DNA of 64,000 nucleotides from Streptomyces fagopyri. GTDB lineage: Bacteria; Actinomycetota; Actinomycetes; Streptomycetales; Streptomycetaceae. Shown here piece after piece: positions 63,566 to 64,000 of the stretch. The stretch is from the NCBI RefSeq assembly GCF_009498275.1, contig NZ_CP045643.1, positions 8,370,001-8,434,000 on the forward strand, in the 5' to 3' direction. The position numbers were made by a program, and so were the translations under genes. The notes under the pieces were generated by a model, which ran no database searches, was not told the DNA's origin, and saw only the letters and a list, made by a program, of their open reading frames with translations. Position 1 is the first letter of the stretch, and the number at the start of each line of letters is the position of its first letter.

Positions 63566-64000
63566 GTGACGACGACGAAGACAGCAACGGCGGCGACGGC
63601 GGCGGCGAAGACAGCGGCGAAACGGGCGACCGTACCGGCGTCCGAGCAGGAACCGATCCGCTTCCTGGAGGACCGCTTCGACTGCGCGCAGGCCTGCGTG
63701 GAGTGCGCCTGCGCGCTGCGGGCGAGCCGCATGGATCCCGACGGACCCGAGGTGCGGCAACTCGCCCGGCGCATGGGCCTGATGTGCGCCGACGTGTGTG
63801 ACGCGACCTGCCTCGTCCTGGACGGGCAGGGTCACCGGGGTGAGGCGGGCATCCGTGTCCAGGTCGAGTGGTGCCGGTCCGTCTGCCGCGAGTGCGCGGA
63901 CGTCTTCGACCGGTGCCTGGGCGCCCAGGTCACCGTGCGGGCCTGCCGTGCGTGCGCGCAGGCCTGCACGGACTTCCTCGCGACGCTGCTACCCGGCTGA
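63566..64000 (+). CDS. Cys-rich four-helix-bundle copper-binding protein (Csp/DUF326-like)
   Basis: 144 aa from GTG 63566 (GTG 63530 also possible; neither has a strong ribosome site). An Ala/Thr/Lys-rich N-terminus precedes a helical core with 14 cysteines, many as CX2C or CX3C pairs: DCAQACVECACAL, MCADVCDATC, WCRSVCREC, RACRACAQAC. This matches copper-storage proteins, which line a helical bundle with Cys thiolates and hold Cu(I). No signal peptide, so cytosolic storage. The stop codon is the last three bases of the window, so the gene is complete. Confidence 0.88.
   Translation: MTTTKTATAATAAAKTAAKRATVPASEQEPIRFLEDRFDCAQACVECACALRASRMDPDGPEVRQLARRMGLMCADVCDATCLVLDGQGHRGEAGIRVQVEWCRSVCRECADVFDRCLGAQVTVRACRACAQACTDFLATLLPG

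Overview
The window is a high-GC actinobacterial chromosome segment and very probably Streptomyces. The reasons are strong third-position GC, GTG starts, ATGA/GTGA gene overlaps, a WhiB-family regulator, a GAF-ANTAR regulator, single-domain HATPase regulators, an ECF42 sigma factor with DGPF proteins, a CrcB-DUF190-CrcB fluoride operon and an actinobacterial RNA-repair gene pair. I see no tRNA, rRNA, CRISPR array or complete IS element. About 62 protein genes are supported; most are metabolic, regulatory or envelope genes rather than one large cluster.

Layout. 1-1.5 kb: end of sbnB and all of sbnA, which make L-2,3-diaminopropionate, so a siderophore or peptide cluster probably lies to the left. 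1.8-6.1 kb: signalling and stress genes (GAF-ANTAR, WhiB, two HATPase proteins, DUF6328, CsbD) with a 166-bp MITE-like inverted-repeat element. 6.2-11.3 kb: two translationally coupled genes for RNA repair: an RNA ligase fused to a polynucleotide kinase, and a protein joining MJ1316/DUF504, endo/exonuclease/phosphatase, 2H phosphoesterase and nucleotidyltransferase domains. 11.6-14.7 kb: GtrA, SseB-like, a membrane protein, MarR and VOC genes. 15-17.3 kb: fluoride-export operon with a candidate riboswitch-like leader, then uppP. 17.5-21.4 kb: glutaminase and two polyprenyl-phosphate-dependent glycosyltransferases. 21.1-25.4 kb: D,D-carboxypeptidase, a short Rho paralogue and a cytochrome P450. 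25.6-28 kb: DGPF/ECF42 sigma operon with a matching promoter. 28.2-33.1 kb: GH13 enzyme, GlxA-type regulator, HD hydrolase and quinone oxidoreductase. 33.2-38.4 kb: a two-component system divergent from an MMPL exporter and DUF2993 gene, with five CGTACG boxes between them. 38.6-46.8 kb: GntR regulator, several hydrolases, and a universal stress gene preceded by a 26-codon ORF that looks like the start of a phosphoketolase gene. 46.9-55.7 kb: MarR/permease pair, a PrmC-like methyltransferase, dienoyl-CoA reductase plus PadR, and secreted proteins including a GH75 chitosanase. 56-58.1 kb: PTS-type dihydroxyacetone kinase (dhaKLM). 58.5-64 kb: CE4 deacetylase, acyl-CoA dehydrogenase divergent from a CoA-transferase with a TetR gene, PadR, a SnoaL-like protein and a Cys-rich copper-binding protein.

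The most distinctive items are the RNA-repair pair, the leader upstream of crcB, the short Rho paralogue behind three palindromes, the MITE-like element at the end of the whiB-like gene, the phosphoketolase remnant and the many short tandem repeats at gene ends. All calls come from reading the sequence and recalling family features; no database search was run.
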